Assembly (NCBI RefSeq): GCF_910592395.1
Contig: NC_088313.1
Location: 64,501 to 128,500 of the forward strand
DNA: 64,000 nt
Direction: 5' to 3'
Origin: Lineus longissimus
Lineage: Eukaryota > Nemertea > Pilidiophora > Heteronemertea > Lineidae
In this document: one piece after another, positions 24,912 through 38,300 of the stretch
Layout: each line of letters opens with the position of its first letter
Position numbering within the stretch: the first letter of the stretch is position 1
Program-made: the position numbers and the translations under genes
Notes under the pieces: model-generated
The model's database searches: none
What the model saw: only the letters and a program-made list of their open reading frames with translations
What the model was told of the DNA's origin: nothing

Positions 24912-25711
24912 TCAAAAGGGAATCAAACTTGGGACCTCGGAGGTTTCCATTGTGCTTTTCTCACAGCCAATGGCATTGTTTTGGTCATAGAGTATATTTG
25001 CACAGCATGGAAACCAACATACTACGGACACAAAATGATAAACTAGAGTGGTCCATCAATATCACCAAGCATGTAATCGATGCACGATATAACTGTTGCT
25101 TGTACTTGCTGGCATCCCATCCCTTAGACAGCATCATTCAACGCACAAAGAGAAAACAAAACAACTCACTTTTATCACAAAATGTCCTTACACATTTTCT
25201 GGTTTTATTACATTAATTCTAATGACTCAGTTGTAGGTTTGTCTCTTTACTGATTCCCTCCTTGACTGACACATGACGTAACACAAATTTGGAGGTAACA
25301 TGATTTTGGAGACAACATAATTTTCTAGCATAACAAAAGGCATGACATTTTCGTCAGTTTTGGAGACTCCTAGCACATAACAGGCCATAATGTGAAGGTT
25401 TTGTTTCTGTTGTGAAGCAAGAAGCACAAACTCTACCAGTGTCCCCAAAAAGCACCATGACTCTTGATGACTCTCCAAATCATCCATCATACCGAGAGTT
25501 GCTGGGACACCAGTTACCAGGATTACGATTGAAACCAGGAGTTTTATCAACTTTCCATTCTGCTCGGCCAGCTAGAGACTATCCGAGGTTGATGCCCCCC
25601 TGCTTGGATGCCAAGCAACGATATTGCAATGACCCTTGGACAATTCACAGGTAGCCAGCATCATGGCATTTCATTCAGGATGAAGTCTATGAGCCACAAA
25701 GCATCACCATG

Positions 25712-28575
25712 CTAAATCGTTTCCTCTGCAGGACTGGGTTTGTATTTCTTCCCAAGTCCCATATTGTATCCTTCGCGATTCCGTGCAAGCTCGATCGCTA
25801 GAAACTGTATTCTTGGAGCTGAAAAATAGACAACACTTTGCTTTAGGTCTTTTTTCTATGACAATTCAAAAATATTGCATTGGAAACACTGACCAATGCT
25901 CAACTTGGGACCAATCACAACACACTATTTATTACCAGACTGTGCTCTGAAAGAAGGCCTTGGAGGACCTCTGGTCAGATAGCAGCAACCTACTCTCACA
26001 GCTACCACTCTGGTACCTCTGGTCAGATAGCAGCAACCTACTCTCACAGCTACCACTCTGGTCAGATAGCAGCAACCTACTCTCACAGCTACCACTCTGG
26101 TACATTACCATTTATTCCAAGCCACACACATTGCATGACAGAGAATGAAAACCATTAGTAACTACCTGCTGTTTCACACCACTCTGCTACATGCTATTCA
26201 AGAAGTTATGTTATCCTCATGATCATAATAAATGCTTACCTATCGTGGTATTCTTTTCATTATATTCCCCCTCACTGTCAAGCCGAAGCAGCGTGCCAAA
26301 GTTAAAGTCAGGCACATTTTTAAATTGATCACAGAAATTCCTCCATTTCTGAAAAGATCGAAGACTTATTTTAAGGCGAAACTTTCCCAAACACAACATC
26401 AACAACATGGTGGGTGTTTACTCTTTGCCTCCTCATCCTGCAAAAAAATGATTTCTCAGTCGAGAGCCCTTGAAAACAATTGAGGAAAGATGCAATGAAT
26501 CTGAGTGAAAAATGTTGGGGGTGCAATCGAAGTAATGAAACTCAGAGAGAGTATTGAAAAACATATTCTACTTACCGCTTTCGCTTCACTTCTTTTTAAT
26601 GTATCTTCCACAATGTTCCCAACTTCAAAATCCTTGAATTCTTCACGAAACTTATTATAAATGGCATCATCACTTGCGGTCAACCTCATGAACTTTGGAT
26701 CCTGCACGGCACACAGCAGCTGAAAACACAAAAGTAATCAGAGAACACTTGTTCAAGGCTGATAACTAGAAACATGTTGCTGCACGGCACACAGCAGCTG
26801 AAAACACAAAAGTAATCAGAGAACACTTGTTCAAGGCTGATAACTAGAAACATGTTGCTGCACGGCACACAGCAGCTGAAAACACAAAAGTAATCAGAGA
26901 ACACTTGTTCAAGGCTGATAACTAGAAACATGTTGCTGCACGGCACACAGCAGCTGAAAACACAAAAGTAATCAGAGAACACTTGTTCAAGGCTGATAAC
27001 TAGAAACATGTTGCTGCACGGCACACAGCAGCTGAAAACACAAAAGTAATCAGAGAACACTTGTTCAAGGCTGATAACTAGAAACATGTTGCTGCACGGC
27101 ACACAGCAGCTGAAAACACAAAAGTAATCAGAGAACACTTGTTCAAGGCTGATAACTAGAAACATGTTGCTGCACGGAACACAGCAGCTGAAAACACAAA
27201 AGTAATCAGAGAACACTTGTTCAAGGCTGATAACTAGAAACATGTTGCTGCACGGAACACAGCAGCTGAAAACACAAAAGTAATCAGAGAACACTTGTTC
27301 AAGGCTGATAACTAGAAACATGTTGCTGCACGGCACACAGCAGCTGAAAACACAAAAGTAATCAGAGAACACTTGTTCAAGGCTGATAACTAGAAACATG
27401 TTGCTGCACGGAACACAGCAGCTGAAAACACAAAAGTAATCAGAGAACACTTGTTCAAGGCTGATAACTAGAAACATGTTGCAAGGATGCCATAATACTT
27501 AACATCTATAATCAAACTGCCAGGGTCCACTGTGCTCACTCGATCCATCTTTAGACAGTTGTTATCCATTGGCACAAATGTTAGTTTACGAGTTGTGCAT
27601 TTTATTTCCCCGAGGGCACGCTGTACTTACATTGAAATAAACCTCGGCATGCTTGAACGTCTTTTCTGCCCAGACCAACTCAAGACTTTCCTGAAATAAA
27701 GATACATTTTTTATATAGGGATATTAGGGGCTGGGTGCTCCATCCCTTGGAGTGTGATTCTGGCAAAAACTACCATAATATGATATAATGTTTTTTGGGG
27801 TTGTCTACCCAACAACATCAACGTCACTGTCCAGCCACATTTACTCACTTATCATTTAGCTCTAATTGGTTTTTCTCCCGAAACATTATAAACACATTTC
27901 AGCAAACGGTTGGAACTTTCCAATGTTGGACACTCAAATCTCACTTACATTATTCCCATAATCCTCAGCATTTGTTGAAATCGACATTGTCAGGATTCAA
28001 GAGCTCTGTCTTCTACAGAGGAAGGTGCTGCAAAATAAAGAAATCTTTGAGCAATGTTTATTTTGTGATAGCTAGTATTCATGATTTTGAGGAAAGACAT
28101 TGCGTCACAAACAAAACTTGGTCGCCGGAGGGTGGACAATTTCATGATGTCAGACAGTGGGGAACCATGTCAAATCTCCGTCCTCGAGCCAGCCTAAAAA
28201 ATATGAATTGGGTATCACTCATGCGATCTTTGCTTTATGGTAGATAGAGAAGTCGGCTGACACAGAGTCAGATAGTGAATTTGTATTCATAAAAAACTCA
28301 TTTGAATAAGGTAATGACTATTGCATGGACTCAATCAGTAGATCAGCATGCAAGCCATTCCATTGACACTCATGCATTATGTATATCAACATAAACATTT
28401 TCGAGGTTTTCAGTGGAGTTTTATGACGACCATACTAGGCCTACCACAATAACAGTTTCTGATCTGCATCATTCAGAAAACAACGGGGACGCTAGTCTTA
28501 AAAATTAAGACGATAAAGAAAAAAATACTTCAAAGAAGCTTCTTTTACCGTCTTAACTCTCTCATCAGCGGCCAT
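25712..28575 (-). CDS. PBDC1: PBDC1 (polysaccharide biosynthesis domain-containing 1), 5 exons
   Basis: Exons in gene order 28575-28549, 27690-27631, 26719-26576, 26348-26240 and 25818-25712 give 148 aa in frame. Diagnostic segments are KTFKHAEVYF, DPKFMRLTASDDAIYNKFRE, KWRNFCDQFKNVPDFNFGTL and APRIQFLAIELARNREGYN, all matching the conserved PBDC1 core. The long charged C-terminal tail of the human protein is missing; this protein ends shortly after GLGKKYKPSPAEETI. The conserved eukaryotic family is small and poorly characterised; despite its name a role in polysaccharide synthesis is not established. The acceptor of exon 3 is embedded in a ten-copy array. The gene is convergent with ANKRD53 and divergent from the transferrin gene. 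Confidence 0.94.
25968..26103. repeat. Short tandem repeat, about 3 copies (PBDC1 3' flank / intron 4)
   Basis: GGTCAGATAGCAGCAACC followed by TACTCTCACAGCTACCACTC occurs three times, at unequal spacing because the middle junction is shortened. Lies in the intron between PBDC1 exons 4 and 5. Confidence 0.85.
26702..27481 (-). repeat. Exon-spanning minisatellite at PBDC1 exon 3 acceptor, 78-bp unit, 10 copies
   Basis: Units start every 78 bp from 26702. Read on the minus strand, each has about 60 bp of intron end (TTTTGTGTTTTCAG) and the first 18 bases of exon 3 (CTGCTGTGTGCCGTGCAG). Copies differ only by an occasional C/A change (CGGCAC/CGGAAC). Only the copy joined to the body of exon 3 (edge at 26719) continues into PBDC1 coding sequence; read in exon frame, the others reach TGA. 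Another frame stays open for 263 codons purely because 78 is a multiple of 3. Confidence 0.97.
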
Positions 28576-31090
28576 TAGTCAGAAAAGACATAGTCGAACC
28601 GAGTACGTAATTAACACACTGCAAGCGCTTAAACCACTACCATGTTAACAAGTACCCTTTGCGGTTGATGAAAACATTTTAAAGCCAAATCCATAGACGG
28701 AAATTGGTTAAAATCTCAAGTGAATTTGGAGGACGTTTCGAAACCAACTTGATTTCGAAGACGGCTCGTTTCAGACAGTCAAAAAATAGGTTTAGAGATC
28801 ACATCTCCTCGCGAAAACATGTCATTGCATGTTACATGTGTAGGCATAAACCGCTGACAACAATGGCGCCATTTTGTGCAAACTGGCGCACTTTTTCATC
28901 AAAATTGCCGTGATGAAAAAAGAGCATCAAGATATATTTTTTTATCTTTCTGAAATTACAAAAGAATATTATCAATCACCAATGGAATGACCCTATTGAG
29001 AAATTTGATGTAAGTTTTGTTTTTATTCAATCGTTATCGGTCACCTCCTCACATATTGCTGCCAGGGGTGAAAGACTTGGGTAGAGAACGACTCTCTGGT
29101 GTGGAGATTGATTACTGCACGTGACAATAATATTGACGGTGGAAGATGCCAGCTTTGCGATTTTCTCGTCATTAATGTCTAAATATGACTTTATTTCTTA
29201 GTTGATTTCGAATTTGGTGCATATAAACACTGTAGACCTACAGCTACATAAAGATGATAAAGAATACATTAATTTGGTAGATTCTGTAGATACATGTTCA
29301 CTTTTTATAAGATTTGCACATTGTCGTAGCATTTTTCCGGGTTCTTTGATATGCAAATGTACATTTCCACGTGCTTTTATCTACGCGGTATTTCTGATAG
29401 GCCGTTTCTGATATCCTTGCATCGACGTCTATACGGCGTAAATCTGATTGTCTCAGCCAATATACGTCTATCGTTCATTCGACTACGCCGGGGACGCTCT
29501 CCTTTGGTTGGTAATGAGACTTACTCACTGCTGCAGTGCAAATGTTGAGTTGCAGACACTGAATCCTTGACGCAAGGGCCCAAAGCGCCGCGCAGCAGCA
29601 AAAAAGCGAAGCTGGCGAAACATTTATAACGGGTCACCGTCACTTATTATTGGACTTATAGCGCATTTAAGGGGTTGCAACTATTTTGCTTTATAGTGTC
29701 ACCAGGAAAGAAAAGCATGCGACCTAACGCCGATCTATTTGTATAAAGTGATAATTGGAAGGTATATAGTAGGAAATATCAATAAAATAATCATTCCATG
29801 TCGTCTTTTGAGGGCATTTTTGATTGTAAAAAATATATGTGTACGTCACCGGAGTCTCTGCAATGATAATTTTATCACAGCAGTCTCGCGCAAGTAGAAG
29901 TTCTTTACCTATTAGTTCTTCACTTATTAGTCTCAGTGTCTGGCGCAAAGCCAGACGTTTTCCATTACGATTTCACTACGATGTTTGACAAGAAGGAGCA
30001 GTGCGCGAGATATGCTAATGAGCAGACTTCCCTCGCTTGAGTTTCGGAAGAATGTTCCATATCGCGCTAAGCTGACCACTGCTGACCATTGACAGGCGTG
30101 CATTGGACTGGTACAGGTTGGAACTGAACATTGAATATGCTGGTGGTGACGCTTTCTGATGAGAAGTTGGTCGTCACTGATGCAGTTTCCTTGGACTTGT
30201 CCACAGCATCGTTCAATCATTGCTCTCTGAGCTGCCTTGATTCTGTACTTACCCAAATACCGAGACCAAATGCCTGTTGACTGTGCTTCAAGAGAGACTG
30301 GCGCCTCAACACTGACAACAGACACCAACCCGAACCCCCTCAAACTCAGAAACCACAAACGCCCAACCCTTCCTGCTAACCTTAATACTTCTGGGTTGAT
30401 TGGACTGCAACTGTCAGAATCAGACTATCTAAACAATATCTAGCTCCTATGCTCCAAATTGCCAAAAGTAAAATCAAGCCACTCTCTCTTCTAACATGTC
30501 TAAAACATGGGCGCTGCCATATTGGACATGTTGGAATGGATAGCAGAATTGCTGTTTTTTCCCTCCCTGACCATTTCGCCCCCAGTTGTTTCGCTCCAAA
30601 TCGAAGTCGTTTCACTCCCTCGTCCCAGGAACTTCTGAGTAGGAAACGAAACCCGTCTACTGGTGTAACAGCTTGTTGGGGCGTACAAATTGGAATGGCC
30701 TATCCCATTCGTAAAAGCGTTTGCTTCTACTTTATTTTAATAAAGTTAAAACAGTTCAAACAGTTAAACTGTTAAAACAGTTAGTACGATACGTGTAGTC
30801 TTGTGTTGTAGTGTTGAGTGACAATTAATTTACACTCCGGACAGAGTGGACTGGCCTCATCCCTCACCCTTGCCTTGGTGACGATTAATTGAGATGGCCA
30901 TTATTATCCATCCTGAGCTTTAAAGCCTTCAACTGGGCACTTTTACGTACCTACTGTAAGCTTTAACCAAGCTCTAAGCTCAGTTAATACAGGGATTGTA
31001 TACACAAACCCCTGAGACATTCGCTTCACTCGATGCCGTAGCCGCTACAATGTCCCAGATCTGAATAGTAGTTACCAGTCGCTTCACTCG

Positions 31091-31297
31091 TCCTAGACCC
31101 CGTCACAACCAAACTGATGACGGCAGCTGTCACAATCATCCTGATCCTAGACCCCGTCACAACCAAACTGATGACGGCCGCTGTCACAATCCTGATCCTA
31201 GACCCCGTCACAACCAAACTGATGACGGCAGCTGTCACAATCCTGATCCTAGACCCCGTCACAACCAAACTGATGACGGCAGCTGTCACAATCCTGA
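31091..31297. repeat. Minisatellite, 51-bp unit, 4 copies
   Basis: TCCTAGACCCCGTCACAACC starts the copies near 31091, 31145, 31196 and 31247; the first interval is 54 bp because of an ATC insertion. Each unit contains TGACGGCAGCTGTCA, an imperfect palindrome. Confidence 0.93.
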
Positions 31298-31834
31298 TTT
31301 CTAATATTACACTAAAACTTTTTTGCCCCAATGTATCCTCGAAAATAACATTGATATCCACTACTACTGCTTGTGTCTATACCGGCGAAATAAATTGGGT
31401 CCCAATGGCTGAAAGAAAAACTGCTCAGAGTCAACTTGTCTTTTGCCTAGCGACGGTCGCCAATGATCCGTTGCGGGGATACCTGAAACATAAGGGCTAC
31501 TCGAAAATTTACTAACTTGAATTCAAAAATTCCACATTGATTGGATTATCACTGGGCAATTTTTGGCTTGGGCAATTGTCTTCGCTTTTCATACTTTGGG
31601 GTTGTTTTTAGGTTGAAGTCTATATGATTTAAGATGGATAATAATGTCTCCACTTTTGTGTCATACTCATTAGCAACCCATTACTGTTTTACTCATTAGT
31701 GGGAGTAGGTAAGTTAACACTGATGGCGCACACCCAACCACTGGATGACTCGTCCAGGTAACCTCGACCCTATCCACCGCGCAGCGGAACTCCGAGGAGG
31801 CCTCGTTGATTTACCCGAAGCGAGCCGTGCATAT

Positions 31835-32018
31835 TGTGGATGCACTGTCAATACTGAGCGCGCTGGTATTCCTTGGATCGAGGTTTTCCATCTACCTGAG
31901 AAACAGGTGACCGGACACCGGAGGCTGACGCCCCCTGATCTAGTTCATGACGAGTGAATTGCCGTCAAGTACCAGTCTCTATAATGAGTGAATGGAGGAG
32001 ACTGGTGAATGAGTCTAC
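31835..32018 (-). mobile_element. Dispersed short repeat, copy 2 (inverted relative to copy 1)
   Basis: Reverse-complement match to 3858-4050: shared TGACCGGACACCGGA, CATGACGAGTGAATTGCCG, TCAAGTACCAGTCTCT and TGAATGGAGGAGACTGGTG. The copies differ by scattered substitutions and small gaps. It lies about 380 bp upstream of the transferrin start codon. Confidence 0.78.
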
Positions 32019-32395
32019 CGGATGACTCAATTATTCTAGTACCACTATTTAGATAAGATGGCAGCACCTGTTTGATTGGATAATTGGTATTCATCCGCTA
32101 TTAATTGCTCGTTCACATTATCACTTTGTCAGCAAATTATTTATCTGGTAATAACGCTAATTTAATTTTTGAAGAGAACAATCTTCTTTTCAAACGCGTG
32201 TTTAAAGTGTAGAATAAATAGCAGGTTACCTTTTGTAGCACTATTTTTGGCGGAGTCACATAACCTCAATGCACTAGGTTGGTGAAAAAAGGCCACAGTT
32301 GTTAAACAAGGCCGCCTTGATTTTGAATTCTCTTTCAACAGCCGATTTCCGTCCTTATAATTCTCACACATGTGTTATTTTTGATCGATCTCAAA

Positions 32396-35300
32396 ATGTG
32401 GTATATTCCAATCTGTGTGATTGTCTTGGTGGGGCAATCGCTCGCCCAGTTGCCGCCCATAGACCAGTCCAAGAAAGGTAAACTGAAAACTGGGTCACAC
32501 AACATTCCCCAAAATGTACAGGAAGTGTGTACAAATGTGCTACAAATGTATGTGGCTTTCTTATGTTTCCGAACTGGCCAATCTCTACTCATTCTGTGGT
32601 CAGTCAGGCTACTCTCTGCCCTGGTTCTCATCATTGATTGGGCACTCTGACTATGTCTACACCAGGTTTTGTGCCCAATCATATCATCTGAATGGAAGTA
32701 TTTTTACTCTCGGCCGAGGCTCCACCCCTGACTCTGAGAGGCTGCAGAGCTGTGTTCAGCAGTTCACAGTGATATGGTATCTAATATCTATGACGTCTTA
32801 GAGAACAATAATAAAGGGAACGAGTTAACAATCCCCGATCACACCCCAAAAAAAGGTCATCCGTTGACTAACCAAGCACCACTGTTCAATGGATTTATAG
32901 TTGAATGCGATCAAACTACGTCATTTCCGATCGGGGATTCTGAAGTTCAGCCTAATATTATAAAGTGCTGAAACTTGGTCGGCTCGACTCTGGAATGGTG
33001 AAATTTGAGCGACTTCAACATGCAGACAGTGCTTTGAAAAATTCCAAAAACTATTCTATACCGAGCTACTTACTCTCAAGTTACTCCTCATGTCTCCATT
33101 GTTCTCCAAATCTCACAATGAACCGTCATAGCAGGCTGTGTTCACGTCGGATCTTACAGGATGAAAGAGCTTTTCGCCATTTTGTCAAACCAGTGGTGCT
33201 CGTTGGGTGGTTGGGTTTTTTGTGTGCTTTTAATGACTATTTGTGACCGATTTGGAGAACAATGGATACATGAGGAGTAACTTGAGAGTAAGTAGCTCGG
33301 TATAGAATAGTTTTTGGAATTTTTCAATGCACTGTCTGCCTATTGAAGTCTCTCAAATGTCACCATTCCAGAGTCGAGCCGACCAAGTTTCAACACTTTA
33401 TTATCGTTCTCTCTAGGACGTCATAGATATCATTTCACTGTGCTGTGTTTACTGTTAGTGAATTTTGAAAGTATGGCGCTGCAAAATGGGTATTGTTACG
33501 GTATACCCCATTTGAAATCATACGTTTGTGACAAACGCATTCGAATGACTGGATAATATAGGGACTCGACCTATGCTGATGCTGGCCAAAGTCAAAGACA
33601 TGGCCTTCTGACCATCTTAATCATGCCAACTCTTCAGCCATTTACATGTCATTCTTTTCTAATTTCAGAGGTTCGTTTCTGTGTGATCAACGATGCCGAA
33701 CTGAAGAAGTGTGAGGCAATGAAAAAGGCCGTTGCAGCTGAAGCTTGGGCTAAAGATAAATACGAGGTTGTCTGCATCAGTGGTCCAGCTATCACTGACA
33801 AGTTCAAATGTATGGAGTTGATTGAGTTCCAAGATGCAGATGTCATGACGGTAGACTCAGGGGAACTTGTGCTGGCTGGAAGAAGATTTCGTCTTGTTCC
33901 GATTGTAGGAGAACAGTATGGCACCAGTAAGTTACTGTTGTAATTGGCAGTATGGCACCAGTAAGTTACTGTTGTAATTGGCAGTATGGCACCAGTAAGT
34001 TACTGTTGTAATTGGCGTTGCAATTCAGCCATGTTGGAAGTTATGGTCTCAGGTTGTTTTGTTTTGGTGAACAGTTGTTGGTATTGCCAATGTATCAATC
34101 TTGCAATTAACTGGGTAGGCCATATCCTGGATCAAGTTAAAGTGATACTATGATGTGATTTACAACTTTGCGGAAATACGTCCATTTTTAATTGTTGATC
34201 ACAATCGTAAAGCTCAAATTTTCCACTTTTGATTAGATTTATTATAAACTAGCTGAATGTAAACCATCGCAACCGCGAAAATGTTCATGTTGTGACGTCA
34301 TCAACGAAAACGGCTTCAAAGCGAGCCGTCGGGGCGGGATTAAACAATCAATTTTTAGAAAATGTGCATTTCGATTCGAAAACCTTACCGATTTATGAGA
34401 AAGTGACGTAGTCATTTGTCAAAAACAGCTAAAACATTATATGGTGAAATTTGACACGAGTTACCCTTTAAAATGCAGAAAGACCAGATATTGAAGCATG
34501 ACTTTCTGACCATTTAATAGTGACATCTCATCTTCTTGTCTACTTTCAGAAAGTGACTACTATTCAGTGGTAGTTTTAAAAGCTACAGATATATTGATGA
34601 CTGCTGACTACACCGGTCGCCAGTATGAACGACTCCAAGATTTACAGGGCAAGAGGGTTTGCTCACCAGGTAAGATAAGAACGGGTCGGTGATTGACTCA
34701 AATATTACAAGAGCAAGTGTTTGCTCAAGAAGATCAACTGAAAGAGAAAACGTAAACGACAGAGGGATAAGATAATTTTGGTGTTTTTGAACACCCGGGT
34801 AAATTCTTCATACTTTCCATCATTTTCCAGGCATGGGGACAGCAGCTGGATGGGTTCTACCCATCTCCAAAATGTTCGAGCAAGGTTTCATCAAAGTTAC
34901 ACGTTGTAATGTCCATGTACAACAGGTGTCCAAATTCTTTGGTGAGATGTGCATCCCCTCTGCGCTGATTGCATACTACAATCCTTACGGTAAGTTGGTG
35001 ATTTCAGCTGAAATGTCACAAAAACTGATTGAATATGTTATTAATTGGTCGTATGAGGGTAGAGTCACAACAAGAATGCAGTGATAGACCATTCTAACTT
35101 TCTTCTCCTGAACTTAATTGTTAAAACGATAAAATGATTCTGTGTATTTACAGGTCTATGGTGAAGACGGTTCCTCATGTAAATTGGGGCAAGTTGAAGT
35201 TTGCCATTGAGTTCCATCTCTTCTTTAATGTTTAATGCATTCCCTGCTCGAGCTAAACTACAGTTATTAGAAATGAGTTTGCTTATTAATTCTTTCCTTC

Positions 35301-38300
35301 AGGTATCAACCCGATGAAGGTCTGTGACCTGTGTAATAAGAAGATCTGTGACACCAACGACTTGTACTCTGGGTTCGATGGTGCCTTTGACTGTCTTCAG
35401 AAGGGGGTTGGGCAGGTGGCCTTCTTGAAAGATTCCACCGTCCGCATGGCATTGGGCAACGACTCAAGTGAGACGCTGAATGTAAGAAACCATTCCTTTT
35501 GACGCAGTTAATAAAAACGTTTGCCATGGCAGTTTCAGATGGTGAGACTGTCCTTCTTCAGAAGTTCTAAGTTGGGCCGCAAAGTGAATCCTTGGACTGT
35601 AAGTGGAATGGTCATGTCATAAAGACATTACTCTACCACTACCCTAGGCTCACTACCCTAGGTTTAGATAGCCCGCCGAAGACAGAATCATCTTGACAAT
35701 TTGGCACATAACTTGGATGCTACACACATACTAACTCATTTAATTGAGAACACAGTAAAGAAGAAAAGAGTTGTAAATCAAATTCCTTCATATTTGTGTA
35801 TCTTTACAGGACTACCGCCTTCTCTGCAGCGACGGGAGTGTTGCAACCATGGAAAATTACATGGCATGTAACTGGGGCAGGGTCAAAAGCAATGCAGTCG
35901 TCGGTTATGGCAAAGCTGACCACTTGAACAAACTCAAAATGTTCTTCAAGGAGCTGAGCCGTGCGTTCTCCGCACCAGCCACAACCAGTGATGGCTTCTC
36001 GTTATTTGACTCCTCCCCCTATGGTGGCCACAGCATCCTCTTCTCAGATGACGCCACAGACCTGATCGACGTTGGTTCAAGAGACACTTATCACAAATAT
36101 GTCAGTAAGTACAGAGTCAAACTTTTAAACTCTGATGAGTAATATTAGGAATGACTGATCTTGTTGCCTGTCCTCTTATTCAGTAAACTGCAGAAAATTT
36201 CTCGAAATGATTAAAGAATTTTAATTCTTTAATCACCTGAATAACAGTTGTTAAAACAACTGTTATTCAGGTGGGTTCAGAATTTTTTTTAGTTTTTCCA
36301 ATATAAAAATATATTTTTGCTATTAACCTTATTCTGCATTGTGTTTTTTTTTGCTAAATCTGCAAAAAATTGGCAGTTTACAATTTACGTTGTCTGTCAA
36401 CAATGCTGACAATTAAGTTGAATCTGGTCATTTTCTCACAAAATCCCTCAAACTTTAATCGCCAGTTCCAAGTTGGCAGTTTTCACCACCCAATTTCTGT
36501 TCGTTAGGTGATGATTACATGAAACGCCTCAACTCTCTTGAAATCTGTCCCGTCAAATCCGTCCGATGGTGCACAACCTCTGAGGACGAGATCAACAAGT
36601 GCTCAGCGATGGTTCTGGGCATCCAAAGCAAGAGTCTGAAACCCGATCTTCGCTGTGTGATGGGGAAGAATGCTCTCGACTGTATGCAAAAAATTCAAGA
36701 TGGCGATGCTGATTTGATCAATCTCGATGCGGCAGATACTTACGTGGCCGGAAGGTAAGAATTTGATGCTCCAAGTGTTGCTTTGTGATTTCTTTTATTT
36801 TTGCGGTTCTTTCTCAGAACAGATTTGAATACTGGGCAGGTAATTAAGATTCATAATATTCTCCTGCTGTTATTTTTTCAGATACTATGGACTTGTGCCA
36901 ATAGCAGCAGAAGATTATGGTGACGACACCATGTCTTACTATGCTGTGGCAGTTGCCAAGAAGTCAACTCCTGAAATCACTATTTTCAACCTAAAAGGTG
37001 GGTGTGGTACAATGTCTTGGGCAATCAAAATACAAAAAGAGAACATTTACATGTAACTTCAATGTAAAACACGATTGAATTTTGCATCGCTAATGATCGT
37101 CATGAATTCTTCGTCATTTCTTTGCAGCAAAGCGAGCGTGTTTCTCTGGAGTGAACATGGCCGCTGGTTGGGTGATTCCGGTGTTCACCCTGATCGAGAC
37201 TCAGCAGATTTTGCCAGAAACATGCAAGCTCTATGATGCCATGAGTGAGTACACCTTGCTATTATCACTTCTCTCTCAATTTCAAATAGACTGTGACCTG
37301 AATTGAAACTCAACATCTGTGTCTGCCTGTGCTGTGGATAATTTCTAGTGAAATTACTGGGCTGAAACTAGTACAATATTTCACGCAAGTTGCTGAAAGA
37401 GAATTCTCCATTGCTCATCACTTCGGAATAACTTATCACTTTATTGATGATTAGTTAAAAGGTGATCCAAAAATTCTTGTGAAAAGTGTGAATCTGTTGT
37501 GCTTCTTCATATCTAATGGCAGTTTGTGATATAGTATACATGATTTTCATTACTGTAACCTACTCTTTCTGTCCTCAGGTGAATTCTTCTTCAGAGCTTG
37601 TGCCCCTGGTATATTGGAGAAACAGTATAATCCAAGACAGGTTGGTCTGAACATGTGTGAGGCCTGTGCTGCTGGTAGTTCAGATAAATGTAAGAGAACC
37701 AGTCGTGAACAATACTTTAGTGACAGTGGCTCCTTCCGTTGCCTTGTTGAAGGTGAGTGCTGATTACTTAAGCTTTATTACTTGAAACCTGCTTTGCTTT
37801 ACTAATGTCAACATATTGTTGTCAGAACCATGTGCATATTTTTTCCAACAGCTGTATATGCACGTCGTGGCTATTGTCTGACATTACTGTACCTCAAACT
37901 TGTCAGACTAGGCTGTGCTTTACATCCTTGTAGATCCATGCACTTGATTGGGAACAATGTTTACGAAGACGTCACATCACGTTACAGTAATGTAAAAGTG
38001 CATGGTGACGTGACGACGGCCAACACTACGTCATGTAAACGTTGTTCCCAATCAAGTGCATGGATCTATAGTGCTCTGTTATTGCAGTTTAGTCGTTTTT
38101 CAATTTTCCTGTTTGGAGACATCGCAGTCCAGCTGGAAGCCATTCTCATTTGAAAACACAACACATCTTGTGCCCAGCTTGTACCTTTGATAAGAATGAT
38201 AATAAAACTGTTACCTTTTCCAGGTGGTGGGGAAATTGCTTTCACACGATCACTGGCCGTCCGGGACAACACAGATGGGCGTAATCAGGATATTTGGGCC

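Larger units (their letters stand above)
23452..25711. other. Convergent intergenic region between ANKRD53 and PBDC1
   Basis: This stretch contains the 3' ends of both flanking genes. An AATAAA for ANKRD53 is at 23856-23861, about 405 bp after its stop. On the minus strand an AATAAA (plus TTTATT near 25204) could serve PBDC1. A 30-bp minisatellite occupies 24451-24911. No further gene is recognised. Confidence 0.7.
28576..32395. other. Divergent intergenic region between PBDC1 and the transferrin gene
   Basis: About 3.8 kb between the two start codons. It holds a 51-bp tandem array at 31091-31297 and the second copy of a dispersed repeat at 31835-32018. Several short open frames (for example near 30450-30775) have no family resemblance or splice support. 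Confidence 0.6.

Noticed and set aside
24345-25046. 233-codon open frame over the 30-bp GC-rich array
   Set aside because: The frame is kept open by a 30-bp unit. There is no recognisable domain and no splice context, and the array varies without regard to codons.
26686-27477. 263-codon open frame on the minus strand
   Set aside because: It is produced by ten repeats of a 78-bp unit whose length is a multiple of three. It runs through intron and is out of frame with PBDC1 exon 3.
30449-30775. 108-codon plus-strand frame between PBDC1 and the transferrin gene
   Set aside because: No family resemblance, no promoter or polyadenylation context, and composition like the surrounding non-coding DNA.
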